Shown here piece after piece: positions 7,902-15,601 of a stretch of DNA of 64,000 bases. The translations under genes and the position numbers were made by a program. Position 1 is the first letter of the stretch. Every line of letters begins with the position of its first letter. The notes under the pieces were generated by a model. The model did not search any database. It was given only the letters and a program-made list of their open reading frames with translations, and was not told where the DNA came from. This stretch comes from Erysipelotrichaceae bacterium. GTDB taxonomy: Bacteria; Bacillota_I; Bacilli_A; Erysipelotrichales; Erysipelotrichaceae. Location of the stretch: NCBI GenBank assembly GCA_030694975.1, contig JAUYTU010000010.1, forward strand, positions 1 through 64,000. The letters are read 5' to 3'.

Positions 7902-10589
7902 TTATTGATTACCGAAAATACGCGTCTTAACTTTTTTAACCGCAATTCTGACTTTTCGTTTCAACACATGACGGACGACCACAGGTTTTAAGTCCGGAAA
8001 ATCAACGCCGACCGCATCAAATTTACGTTCAAGTTTGATAGCTTCAAACTTGCAGCGAGTCGTACAGGCACCACAGCCGACACACATAAATTCATCGACG
8101 ACCGAAATACCGCAAGATAAACAGCGTTCGGTTTCTTTTTTGATTTGTTCTTCCGACAAGACACCGCGCGGATCAGCAAATGAATTTTTCAAATCGGAGA
8201 TATGTAAGGTATACAGACGTTCTCTGCTGACTTTGTCATAACCGCTGTAATCAATATTATTTACATCCAAAGATACAAACGTTTTGTTGTTTCGACCAAA
8301 AACCAGACTCTGACCGCGATTGACAAAACGATGAATAGAAATCGCTGCTTCCTTGCCTTGAGCAATGGCATGGATCGCATACTTCGGACCCGTCGCCACA
8401 TCCCCGCCGGCAAAGATATCCTTTTCACTGGACTGCAATGTCTGTGCATGCACTTTAATCGTCTGATTCGGATTCAATTCAACATTGAGACCCTCAAACA
8501 TTTTTCCCCATTGAATTGACTGCCCGACAGATACTAAAATATGATCGGCTTCAACCGATATGCAATCCTCTTCATCGAAGACCGGACTGAACCGCTTGCT
8601 TTCATCAAACACACGTAAACACTTTTTAAACTCGATGGCATAAGCCTTTCCGTCTTTGGTAAGGATGCGTTTCGGTCCATAACTGTTATGGATGACCACA
8701 CCTTCCTGAAGCGCTTCATGAATTTCATCTTCTAAAGCAGGCATCGTTTCTTTGGTTTCCAAACAGAACATACTGACACCGGCATTCTCAAGTCGCAGAG
8801 CTGTGCGAGCAACATCAATAGCAACATTTCCACCGCCGATAACAATGGTTTTACCCAAATTGTACGACTTAGAATTCAATGAAGATTCTTTTAAGAACTC
8901 AACCCCCGTCAGCACATTTGGCGCATCCTCACCTTCAATGCTCAGATTTCTTCCGCCTTGTGCACCAATCGCAAGATAGAACGCTTTGAATCCATCGTCT
9001 CTTAACGTTGAGATCGTAACATCCTTGCCCACTTCGACACCGGTAACAAAATTCACACCGAGTTTACCCAAAATATCGATTTCGGCTTGAATGACATCTT
9101 TTTGTAATCGAAAGGCCGGAATCCCAAACCTCAACATGCCGCCAAGAGCTTTTTCTTTTTCAAATACCGTAACTTTATATCCTTCGATCGCCAAATAATA
9201 CGCACAGGTAAGGCCGGATGGACCTGCACCGATAATCGCGATTTTCTTATCGAAATTCTTCTTAATCTCAGGAACAAAGCGATCTTCTTCCCTCAAGTCC
9301 AACTCAGCAATAAATTTCTTAATCTCATCAATCGCCACCGCTGCGTCAAGTCCTTTGCGCGAACAAGCCGTTTCACAAAGCGCTGGACATATGCGACCGC
9401 AAACCGCCGGAAACGGATTTTCCTTTTTGATCATTTCTAATGCTTCCTTATAACGACCTTGGGAAGCCAACTTTATGTAACCGGGAATGGAAATGTGGGC
9501 CGGACATTCGCTTTTACAAGGCGAAGAGCCGGTATCCAGTGTTTCCTTACGGTTGATTCGATAATCAAGGTTCCACTTATCCGGTCCCCATTCCGTATCG
9601 TTTGGAAACTCCGTCCGAACCGGGTTTTTAACTTCGTTGATCGTACATAGTTTCTGACCAAGTTTAATCGCGTTGGTCGGACATACTTCAACACATTCAC
9701 CACAACCGACACATTTTTCCGGATCGATCGTACTTACATAATTTGAGCGAACCATATCCGGATTCAGATACATGCCGGCTGCCCGCATTGCATAACATCC
9801 GCAACCGCAACAGTTACAGATGGCATGGGTATGCCCTTCACCCTCCGTGTTAGGAACTTGATGCATCAAGCCATCACGCTCCGCCTTTCGAATGATCTCA
9901 TACGCTTCTTCTTTGGTGATTTCACGACCGCGACCGGTACGGATATAGTACTCTGCCGCATCACCCAACTGTATGCACATATCCTCTTTTAAATGACCGC
10001 ACCCTTGATTCAGTTCTTCACGTGATGTACGGCAAGAGCAGTCAGACACCGACAGTACGCGGGATTCATCAATGTATTTCGATACTTCTTCATACGATGC
10101 ACGACGCGTCTCGCCATCGATCGCCGATTGAATCGGAATGACTCGCATCAACCCGTTACCCATCGGAATATTTCCGGCCGCAATCGGATTTCTCAGTAAG
10201 CCGTAATCGTCAAACGCCTGACCGATTTCCGGATACTTAGCCGTGTTTTCTTTATTATTGACCACCATCTCAAAAATCCCGGGCACCCAAGTTTCATACC
10301 AATATGTATCCTCACCATTTTCACGTTTAACCGTCGCAGCCCCTGCCATCGCCAACTCCCACAGCAGTTCTTTGGTTCGTTCCAACGGTTTGTTGCACTT
10401 TTTCGAAATTTCTTCCGGAGTTAAGTGTTTTCGATATTCCAAAGCCAAGGCAACTTCAGCCATTTCTTCGGTAACGATTCTTTTCAAAAGCATGAATCGC
10501 GGATCATTTTCGCCGATTCCACCCTTAGACCCCATTTTTGTCATGGAAACTTTATTCACAAATTCTAATAGCTTGATTTGGTCGGTCAT
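7902..10589 (-). CDS. Large FAD-dependent oxidoreductase with multiple Fe-S clusters
   Basis: An 895-residue protein in several parts. Residues ~1-110 contain a winged-helix-like segment (LTPEEISKKCNKP). About 170-270 hold unusual cysteines: DCSCR, GCGH, then CNCCGCGC. About 285-310 is a ferredoxin motif CVGCGECVEVCP. About 355-430 is a GltD-like Fe-S segment (CKSECPAH, VCGRICPALCETAC). Then come an FAD Rossmann motif IIGAGPSGLTCAYYL, an NAD(P) motif IGGGNVAIDVARTAL and FAGGDVATGPKYAIHAI. The C terminus adds CLSCG and CVGCGACTTRC. It should move electrons between NAD(P)H, flavin and ferredoxin-type centres. The substrate is unknown. It overlaps hypB by 4 bases and abuts hypA, tying it to the nickel chaperones. 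Confidence 0.8.
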   Translation of the reverse strand: MTDQIKLLEFVNKVSMTKMGSKGGIGENDPRFMLLKRIVTEEMAEVALALEYRKHLTPEEISKKCNKPLERTKELLWELAMAGAATVKRENGEDTYWYETWVPGIFEMVVNNKENTAKYPEIGQAFDDYGLLRNPIAAGNIPMGNGLMRVIPIQSAIDGETRRASYEEVSKYIDESRVLSVSDCSCRTSREELNQGCGHLKEDMCIQLGDAAEYYIRTGRGREITKEEAYEIIRKAERDGLMHQVPNTEGEGHTHAICNCCGCGCYAMRAAGMYLNPDMVRSNYVSTIDPEKCVGCGECVEVCPTNAIKLGQKLCTINEVKNPVRTEFPNDTEWGPDKWNLDYRINRKETLDTGSSPCKSECPAHISIPGYIKLASQGRYKEALEMIKKENPFPAVCGRICPALCETACSRKGLDAAVAIDEIKKFIAELDLREEDRFVPEIKKNFDKKIAIIGAGPSGLTCAYYLAIEGYKVTVFEKEKALGGMLRFGIPAFRLQKDVIQAEIDILGKLGVNFVTGVEVGKDVTISTLRDDGFKAFYLAIGAQGGRNLSIEGEDAPNVLTGVEFLKESSLNSKSYNLGKTIVIGGGNVAIDVARTALRLENAGVSMFCLETKETMPALEDEIHEALQEGVVIHNSYGPKRILTKDGKAYAIEFKKCLRVFDESKRFSPVFDEEDCISVEADHILVSVGQSIQWGKMFEGLNVELNPNQTIKVHAQTLQSSEKDIFAGGDVATGPKYAIHAIAQGKEAAISIHRFVNRGQSLVFGRNNKTFVSLDVNNIDYSGYDKVSRERLYTLHISDLKNSFADPRGVLSEEQIKKETERCLSCGISVVDEFMCVGCGACTTRCKFEAIKLERKFDAVGVDFPDLKPVVVRHVLKRKVRIAVKKVKTRIFGNQ

Positions 10590-11272
10590 TGTTTGACTTC
10601 CTCACTTTCGTTCCACTTCATTACTTCTTCACTTAAAAACGAGCACCACTCATCCATACCTTCCCCGGTACGAGCCGAGGTTAAGAAAATCTTGATTTCG
10701 GGATTCAGTGATTTCACTCGTTCTTCAACGGCTTTGAAATCAAAATGAAAGATGCTGGTTGCGTCGATTTTGCTAATAATCAACACATCGACATGACTGA
10801 ACATTTTCGGATATTTGAGCGGTTTATCATCTCCCTCAGGCACACTGAGAATCATGATACTTAACGCTTCACCCAAGTCATACCCCGCCGGACAAATCAG
10901 ATTACCGATGTTCTCAACGATGACCAAATCCAAATCCTTATCATCCAAGCCCTCCCAACCGATTCTTGACATACCTGCATCGATATGACACATGCCGCCA
11001 TTATGCAACTGCGTTACCTTTGCTCCGGTCTTCGCGATGGTGGTCGCATCGACATCGGAGTCGATGTCTGCCTCGATAACCCCAATCTTCAGCTGCGATT
11101 TTAATCGTTGAATGGTTTCGACCAAGAAAGAAGTCTTACCCGATCCCGGTGATGACATAACATTCAATAAAAACGTACGATTCTGCTTAAGCTCATTTCT
11201 GAAAATTTCGGCATTTAGGTTGTTATTCTCATACACTCTTTTCTGAATTTCGATAACTCTGAAAGTATCCAT
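10586..11272 (-). CDS. hypB: GTPase HypB for nickel insertion
   Basis: A 228-residue SIMIBI GTPase. Walker A is SSPGSGKTSF near residue 40. IEADIDSDVDA follows, then the LHNGGMCHID metal/nucleotide loop, VENIGNLICP, and the guanine-specificity ISKIDA. HypB hydrolyses GTP to drive nickel transfer with HypA. I start at the ATG 9 bases after GGAGG; an ATG three codons earlier touches the ribosome site. There is no His-rich nickel-storage tail. The gene lies 15 bases after the upstream membrane protein gene. Confidence 0.9.
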   Translation of the reverse strand: MDTFRVIEIQKRVYENNNLNAEIFRNELKQNRTFLLNVMSSPGSGKTSFLVETIQRLKSQLKIGVIEADIDSDVDATTIAKTGAKVTQLHNGGMCHIDAGMSRIGWEGLDDKDLDLVIVENIGNLICPAGYDLGEALSIMILSVPEGDDKPLKYPKMFSHVDVLIISKIDATSIFHFDFKAVEERVKSLNPEIKIFLTSARTGEGMDEWCSFLSEEVMKWNESEEVKQ

Positions 11273-11287
11273 TTTTTTCATCCTCCT

Positions 11288-12115
11288 TTAATAACCATAG
11301 GACTGTTCGGAATAGGGAATGACATAATCTTTATTGCGTAATTTGAAGAACCAGAAAACCAGATAGCCGATGTGTAAAATCACATTTAACAAACCCCAAT
11401 AGTACAAGAATTGTTCATTATACCACGCACTTGAATCCATAATCGGGGTGAAAATATCATACGATGCCCGAATCAGCAGATGTACTGCGAGGGTATACAC
11501 CCTTCCCATCAGCCATAAGTCTGTTCTTTTTTTGAAGTACATCCAAATTTGCGGTACGATGAGAATGCACAGACTTGAAGCAAAGAACGTAATATTTTCC
11601 GCATAGACAAAGGCCGCATTCCAGGTTACATACAACAAGCACCATGCCAAAGGCAAATCAGCAATCAGCTCCGCAAATGAATTCTTGCCGTCATGACTGC
11701 CAATGCGCCAATGTTTGGTGGGCAGTGGAATCGTAATGCACAGAATAATTCCGCAGATGGCATTAAAGTAATTACCTAAGGTCACATCCTTGATGGTTGC
11801 TTCAACGATATTCAACATCAGAATGAAGTACAAAATCCACATCGGCCATTTTTGGCGCAATGAAGGCAAGATGTCATTGTGCTTCCCGTCATTGGCAATG
11901 CGAATATAGGAGACAAAACAAAGCGGAATCAGGATGCTGATCGTTTTCACCCATCGAAACCAAGAGTCAAGATTGAGAAACCATAATGGAAATGAAAGGA
12001 TCGCAATGATTGAAAACCACTTATAAAATCCTTGTTTTTCTCTGGAGTATTCCAGAAACAGAAAAAGAAACAACATGTATACTGCCATTGATACAAAAAT
12101 ACTTAAATAAGACAT
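11288..12115 (-). CDS. Polytopic membrane protein, DUF5692-like, first gene of the HypAB operon
   Basis: A 275-residue membrane protein with about eight hydrophobic segments and a strong AGGAGGAAGAATTT start. Segments such as LNIVEATIKDVTLGNYFNA and WCLLYVTWNAAFVYAENI match in spacing those of the 307-residue protein at the end of the operon, so the pair look like diverged paralogues. I do not know a function. Being first and last in an operon with HypA, HypB and a large Fe-S flavoprotein suggests a membrane complex or transport of a substrate or metal. Confidence 0.62.
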   Translation of the reverse strand: MSYLSIFVSMAVYMLFLFLFLEYSREKQGFYKWFSIIAILSFPLWFLNLDSWFRWVKTISILIPLCFVSYIRIANDGKHNDILPSLRQKWPMWILYFILMLNIVEATIKDVTLGNYFNAICGIILCITIPLPTKHWRIGSHDGKNSFAELIADLPLAWCLLYVTWNAAFVYAENITFFASSLCILIVPQIWMYFKKRTDLWLMGRVYTLAVHLLIRASYDIFTPIMDSSAWYNEQFLYYWGLLNVILHIGYLVFWFFKLRNKDYVIPYSEQSYGY

Positions 12116-12255
12116 AAATTCTTCCTCCTAAGTGAACCATTTCACAAAAATGATACTCGATATTGACCTATTCCTACAATAGTTATAACGATTGTTTACT
12201 TAGCAACAATGTCATATTTTCTAAAACTATGTTAGAATAATAACAGGTGATGACA
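12116..12255. promoter_or_regulatory. Divergent control region between AraC gene and HypAB operon
   Basis: This AT-rich interval separates the divergent transcription units. It contains an inverted repeat ATTGTTTACTTAGCAACAAT (12191-12210), a candidate site for the AraC-family protein, and a TAGAAT box (12232-12237) before the araC-like gene. No close-to-consensus -35 was found for either direction, consistent with activator dependence. Confidence 0.4.
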
Positions 12256-13236
12256 ATGAGAGAACAATGTGTGGATGAATTCAAAGAATATGACCTCCCC
12301 TTCGAAACCTATTTCAATGCTTGTATTGACCATGATGAGACAAAGCATGAAGACATGGAATTTATTTGGCTGTTGGAAGGAAACATCCGGATCATTTGTG
12401 AAGGTGTCTCCTTCGATCTGACCTCTGATAATGTTTTTATGATCTACATGAACCAGGTTCACTCAATCGTTTCCGATGGTCAGTCGATTTCAATTTCTTT
12501 CAGACTGAAAAAATCTTACACCGATGCTTTGAATTTGTCTTTTAATAAAATTCCCTTTAAAAATCGGATTTACTCATTTGAAGAGTTGGCGAACAAATAT
12601 CACGAAGTTCCTTTAATCATGTCTTCGCTTATTATTTTGATGAAGTCTCAATCTCCTTCCTTAAATGTCCGTTATAAGATCATCGGTTATTACAACATGT
12701 ATATTTATGATCTTTACAGCGTCCGTCTGAAAGATAGATATTTGGACATAAAAAAGAAGAACTACGATGAATATCTTATTCGATTCTATACGATTGTTGA
12801 TTATATTAACAAAAATTACAGCCAAAAACTCACGTTGGATACCTTATCAGAACTTGTTGAAATCAGCTCCTTCCGGTTGTCTCACTTTATTAAAGAGATT
12901 TTGGGAATATCCTTTCAAGACTACTTACGAAATGTCCGATTTGATCACGCGTTGGACTATTTGAGAAATACGAATATGCCGATTGATGAAGTCGTCCGAA
13001 AGTGTGGGTTCAGTGATCCTAAATATCTTAGTCAGATGATGAATGAGAGATTTCATTTAACCGCTCTAAAATATCGGAAAATTATGCGTGACAATAAACA
13101 TTTCGGGATTCAGGGGTATAGTTATCCGAAAATGGTATCGGAGTTGTCGAGTCGGTTGAATAAAATCCCTCAGTATGCGGATATGACGGATACCTTTGGT
13201 CTTAAGCAAAACGTCTTCGATGCTCAGGGGGAATGA
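12256..13236 (+). CDS. AraC-family transcriptional regulator
   Basis: A 326-residue regulator. An N-terminal cupin-like half (FIWLLEGNIRII, VHSIVSDG) probably senses a ligand. The C-terminal double helix-turn-helix runs from YINKNYSQKLTLDTLSEL to FSDPKYLSQMMNERFHLTA, with a further ~45 residues beyond the usual end. The ATG at 12256 has AGGTGA at good spacing; an in-frame GTG and ATG lie 6-9 bases upstream. It is divergent from the HypAB operon and is the obvious candidate activator. The C-terminal extension (YSYPKMVSEL onwards) is unusual for the family. Confidence 0.82.
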   Translation: MREQCVDEFKEYDLPFETYFNACIDHDETKHEDMEFIWLLEGNIRIICEGVSFDLTSDNVFMIYMNQVHSIVSDGQSISISFRLKKSYTDALNLSFNKIPFKNRIYSFEELANKYHEVPLIMSSLIILMKSQSPSLNVRYKIIGYYNMYIYDLYSVRLKDRYLDIKKKNYDEYLIRFYTIVDYINKNYSQKLTLDTLSELVEISSFRLSHFIKEILGISFQDYLRNVRFDHALDYLRNTNMPIDEVVRKCGFSDPKYLSQMMNERFHLTALKYRKIMRDNKHFGIQGYSYPKMVSELSSRLNKIPQYADMTDTFGLKQNVFDAQGE

Positions 13237-13258
13237 ATCTATCGATTTTCACACTTTT

Positions 13259-13287
13259 TTGGCAATTTTTGAAATTTGTGCTATAAT
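13259..13287 (+). promoter_or_regulatory. Promoter of the CNNM leader transcript
   Basis: TTGGCA (13259-13264), a 17-base spacer and a perfect TATAAT (13282-13287). Transcription would start near 13294, giving a leader of about 190 bases before the transporter ATG. Confidence 0.75.
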
Positions 13288-13320
13288 TTGACTGTTAAAA
13301 ACAAAGAGGTAATTTGAACC

Positions 13321-13479
13321 ATGAATGATGACCCCGGGGACGAGGATAGTAACAAAAAAGTAATCAACGATTTTTTCATATCCAGCCATACCGAGTTCCA
13401 TATCAAAAACAAATATCCAAGCATGAATCAAGGGCATCATCTGCCCTTTTTGTCATTGAATAAAAGGCAGGGAGAATAG
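13321..13479 (+). CDS. Candidate 52-residue leader ORF with acidic, proline-containing start
   Basis: Preceded by AAAGAGGT, 10 bases before the ATG, this frame begins MNDDPGDEDSNKK. It runs through the intrinsic terminator and stops 2 bases before the ATG of the CNNM transporter. Acidic and proline-rich N termini destabilise ribosomes at low Mg2+ (known for the MgtL leader peptide), and the downstream gene belongs to a Mg2+ transporter family. The body has no recognised domain. A second frame from the ATG at 13325 gives a 12-codon peptide (MMTPGTRIVTKK), but its distance from the ribosome site is longer. Translation of either is inferred. Confidence 0.5.
   Translation: MNDDPGDEDSNKKVINDFFISSHTEFHIKNKYPSMNQGHHLPFLSLNKRQGE
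13430..13451 (+). terminator. Intrinsic terminator inside the CNNM leader
   Basis: AAGGGCA-TCATC-TGCCCTT followed by TTT lies inside the leader ORF and 30 bases before the transporter start. The upstream GATGACCC (13327-13334) can pair with GGG..TCATC of the ascending arm, an alternative fold that would open the hairpin. This is the arrangement of an attenuator. Confidence 0.65.
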
Positions 13480-13481
13480 TA

Positions 13482-14801
13482 ATGGAAATCTTATTTTTAG
13501 TAATTCTGACATCGGTGAATGCGTTCTTGTCAGCAGCAGAAATCGCTCTGATATCACTCAACGATAACAAAATCAAAGTCATGGCAGAGGACGGACACAA
13601 AAAGGCCCGTCAACTGTTGAAACTGCTGGGCGAGCCCAGCCGTTTTCTGGCAACCATCCAAATCGGCATCACGTTGGCCGGCTTTTTAGCCAGTGCCTTT
13701 GCGGCCGATACCTTCGCAGAACCTCTGGTTGCCTTAATCAAACAAACCAATGTTCAACTATCGGACAGTTTCCTTCGAATTGTAACCGTATTTATGATTA
13801 CCTTGGTTTTATCTTACTTTACGCTGGTCTTCGGTGAGTTGGTGCCAAAGCGCATCGCCATGACCAAGGCAGAGCCGGTCGCTTTTGCGGTGGTACCCGC
13901 CTTGTTGGTTCTTTCAACCATTACCTACCCTTTTGTAAAGTTGCTTACCTTTTCAACCAATGTTATTGTAAGTATGTTTGGTATTGACCCCCATGCTTCC
14001 CAAGGCAATGTCACAGAGGAAGAAATTCGGATGATGGTGGATGTCGGTGAGGAAAAAGGAACGATTCAGCAACGCGAGAAAATGATGATCAACAACATCT
14101 TTGAGTTCAATAACAAAGAAGCGGAAGACATCATGACCCATCGCATGGAGCTGTTCAGTTTACCGGTATCCGCAAGTCTGGATGACATCGTTGAAATGAT
14201 TCATCAGGAAAAATTCACGCGAATCCCCGTATTTGAGGATAATATCGATGATATTATCGGTATCTTGCACGTAAAAGACCTGATACCGCTGATCAACACC
14301 AAAAGCGTTGAAAGTTTCTCACTGAAGGACAACATCCGAAAACCTTACTTCGTACCGACGTCTAAGAAAATTGATGAATTGTTTGTTGATTTACAGTTGG
14401 CTAAAACGCATATTGCCATCGTTATTGATGAATACGGCGGTACTGCCGGGATTGTAACTATCGAAGATTTGGTTGAGGAAATCGTTGGTAACATCTTTGA
14501 TGAATATGATGAAGAGTTAGTCGATTTCAAAAAGCTGACCGATGATACCTATGAGGTCAGCGGTATGATGAATCTTGAAGAATTGGAGGAGCGCTTTGAA
14601 GTTGGCTTTCCAACGGATGAATATGAAACGTTAAGCGGATTTATGATTAGTCTTATCGGAAAAATTCCTGAATCGGATGATGTCAGTGAAGTCATCTTCA
14701 GAAATCTGCATTTCAAAATCGCGCAAGTTACGGAAAAGCGCATCGAAAAAGTCATACTTACAGTCTTGCCTACCCTTGAAAATGAGGATGACGAGGACTA
14801 G
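13482..14801 (+). CDS. CNNM/CorC/HlyC-family membrane ion transporter
   Basis: A 439-residue protein: an N-terminal CNNM transmembrane domain (SAAEIALISL, VFGELVPKRIAM), two CBS domains from about residue 200 (IMTHRMELFSLPV, FTRIPVFEDNIDDIIG) and a C-terminal CorC_HlyC domain. Relatives include Mg2+ exporters such as MpfA of Staphylococcus aureus and YhdP of B. subtilis, and proteins linked to Mg2+/Co2+ handling. GGGAGA precedes the ATG. Its expression probably depends on the structured leader with a small ORF and terminator. It has a paralogue at 16.7-18.0 kb on the opposite strand. Confidence 0.87.
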   Translation: MEILFLVILTSVNAFLSAAEIALISLNDNKIKVMAEDGHKKARQLLKLLGEPSRFLATIQIGITLAGFLASAFAADTFAEPLVALIKQTNVQLSDSFLRIVTVFMITLVLSYFTLVFGELVPKRIAMTKAEPVAFAVVPALLVLSTITYPFVKLLTFSTNVIVSMFGIDPHASQGNVTEEEIRMMVDVGEEKGTIQQREKMMINNIFEFNNKEAEDIMTHRMELFSLPVSASLDDIVEMIHQEKFTRIPVFEDNIDDIIGILHVKDLIPLINTKSVESFSLKDNIRKPYFVPTSKKIDELFVDLQLAKTHIAIVIDEYGGTAGIVTIEDLVEEIVGNIFDEYDEELVDFKKLTDDTYEVSGMMNLEELEERFEVGFPTDEYETLSGFMISLIGKIPESDDVSEVIFRNLHFKIAQVTEKRIEKVILTVLPTLENEDDED

Positions 14802-14809
14802 CAATTTAA

Positions 14810-14845
14810 AAAGTCGGAATCACTGATAGATTCCGACTTTATTTT
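14810..14845. terminator. Bidirectional terminator
   Basis: A 12-bp perfect stem AAAGTCGGAATC / GATTCCGACTTT (14810-14821, 14829-14840) with A and T tracts serves the CNNM gene and the convergent nuclease gene, whose stop codon lies inside the hairpin. Confidence 0.8.
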
Positions 14846-15284
14846 TCTGTGCTTCCTTCATAGCCTGAAGGATTCTTTGCTCATAACGGTAATCGCCATA
14901 ATCATACAATCGTCCGACAAATCCCAATTGTGCCAACTCTTCTTGTAACAGTCGTTGATCGACCCAAATCCAAACCAACTGACGGCCATAATCATCTTCC
15001 CGACGTCCGTCGTACTCGATTTGAATCACCTTGGCATCACTCAAAGCCTCACAGGTATAATCCGCGGCTTGTTGGCCGTATGACTGCATTTCAGGGTATA
15101 TTTCCGGTGTGTCAATATACAGAAAGCGTGCTTTACCTATCGGATAAAACCAGGCGGTATCGCCATCGATGCAACGGTCCAGTGTCACTACGGTGCGAGT
15201 ACCGGTTTCTTGGGTGGGTTGTTCAACTGCTGGAACACATCCGAAAAGTAGGAAGATAATGATTAAAACGGCTACTCTTTTCAA
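14820..15284 (-). CDS. Staphylococcal-nuclease-like lipoprotein (thermonuclease family)
   Basis: A 154-residue protein with a lipoprotein signal (FLLFGC, Cys about residue 16), so probably anchored outside the membrane. The SNase fold motifs are RCIDGDTAWF, the catalytic Arg in ARFLYIDTPE and a second catalytic Arg in DDYGRQLVWIWV. It would cut DNA or RNA with Ca2+. The start is TTG, overlapping the preceding stop as TTGA, which implies translational coupling. Confidence 0.85.
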   Translation of the reverse strand: MKRVAVLIIIFLLFGCVPAVEQPTQETGTRTVVTLDRCIDGDTAWFYPIGKARFLYIDTPEIYPEMQSYGQQAADYTCEALSDAKVIQIEYDGRREDDYGRQLVWIWVDQRLLQEELAQLGFVGRLYDYGDYRYEQRILQAMKEAQKNKVGIYQ

Positions 15285-15592
15285 TGCAAAACACCCCAGT
15301 TAATCAACAGCTCATCTTCATCATCCAACTCCGTAACCGTAACCTTTGCGCCTAAAACGCGCATCGTACGCAACATATCCATAAACTCATCCCAGTGGGA
15401 ATCATCCAATTGTAACATCGCTTTAACGGATGAAACGGTCGTATAATTGCGCCCTTCATCCAGACAAGCGGCCAGACAGTGATCTTCGATCATATCCAAC
15501 ATATCTTCCAAGCGGTCATTTTGGGCGAGATCGGTATCTTCCAAACCATCGTCCATCAAATCCCACAACACATCTTCTTTGCTCATTGGCAT
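15281..15592 (-). CDS. Small acidic protein of unknown function
   Basis: A 103-residue, strongly acidic soluble protein (many Asp/Glu, e.g. DLMDDGLEDTD). I do not recognise a domain. It has a good GGAGG site 5 bases before the ATG and is placed between the WYL regulator and the nuclease, overlapping the latter by 4 bases, so the three form an operon. The central HCLAACLDEG segment carries two Cys. Confidence 0.6.
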   Translation of the reverse strand: MPMSKEDVLWDLMDDGLEDTDLAQNDRLEDMLDMIEDHCLAACLDEGRNYTTVSSVKAMLQLDDSHWDEFMDMLRTMRVLGAKVTVTELDDEDELLINWGVLH

Positions 15593-15601
15593 AAGATCCT
15601 C

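Noticed and set aside
13288-13452. Known Mg2+ (M-box) or Mn2+ (yybP-ykoY) riboswitch in the CNNM leader
   Set aside because: The conserved sequence blocks of those classes as I remember them are not seen; the small ORF plus terminator explains the leader better.
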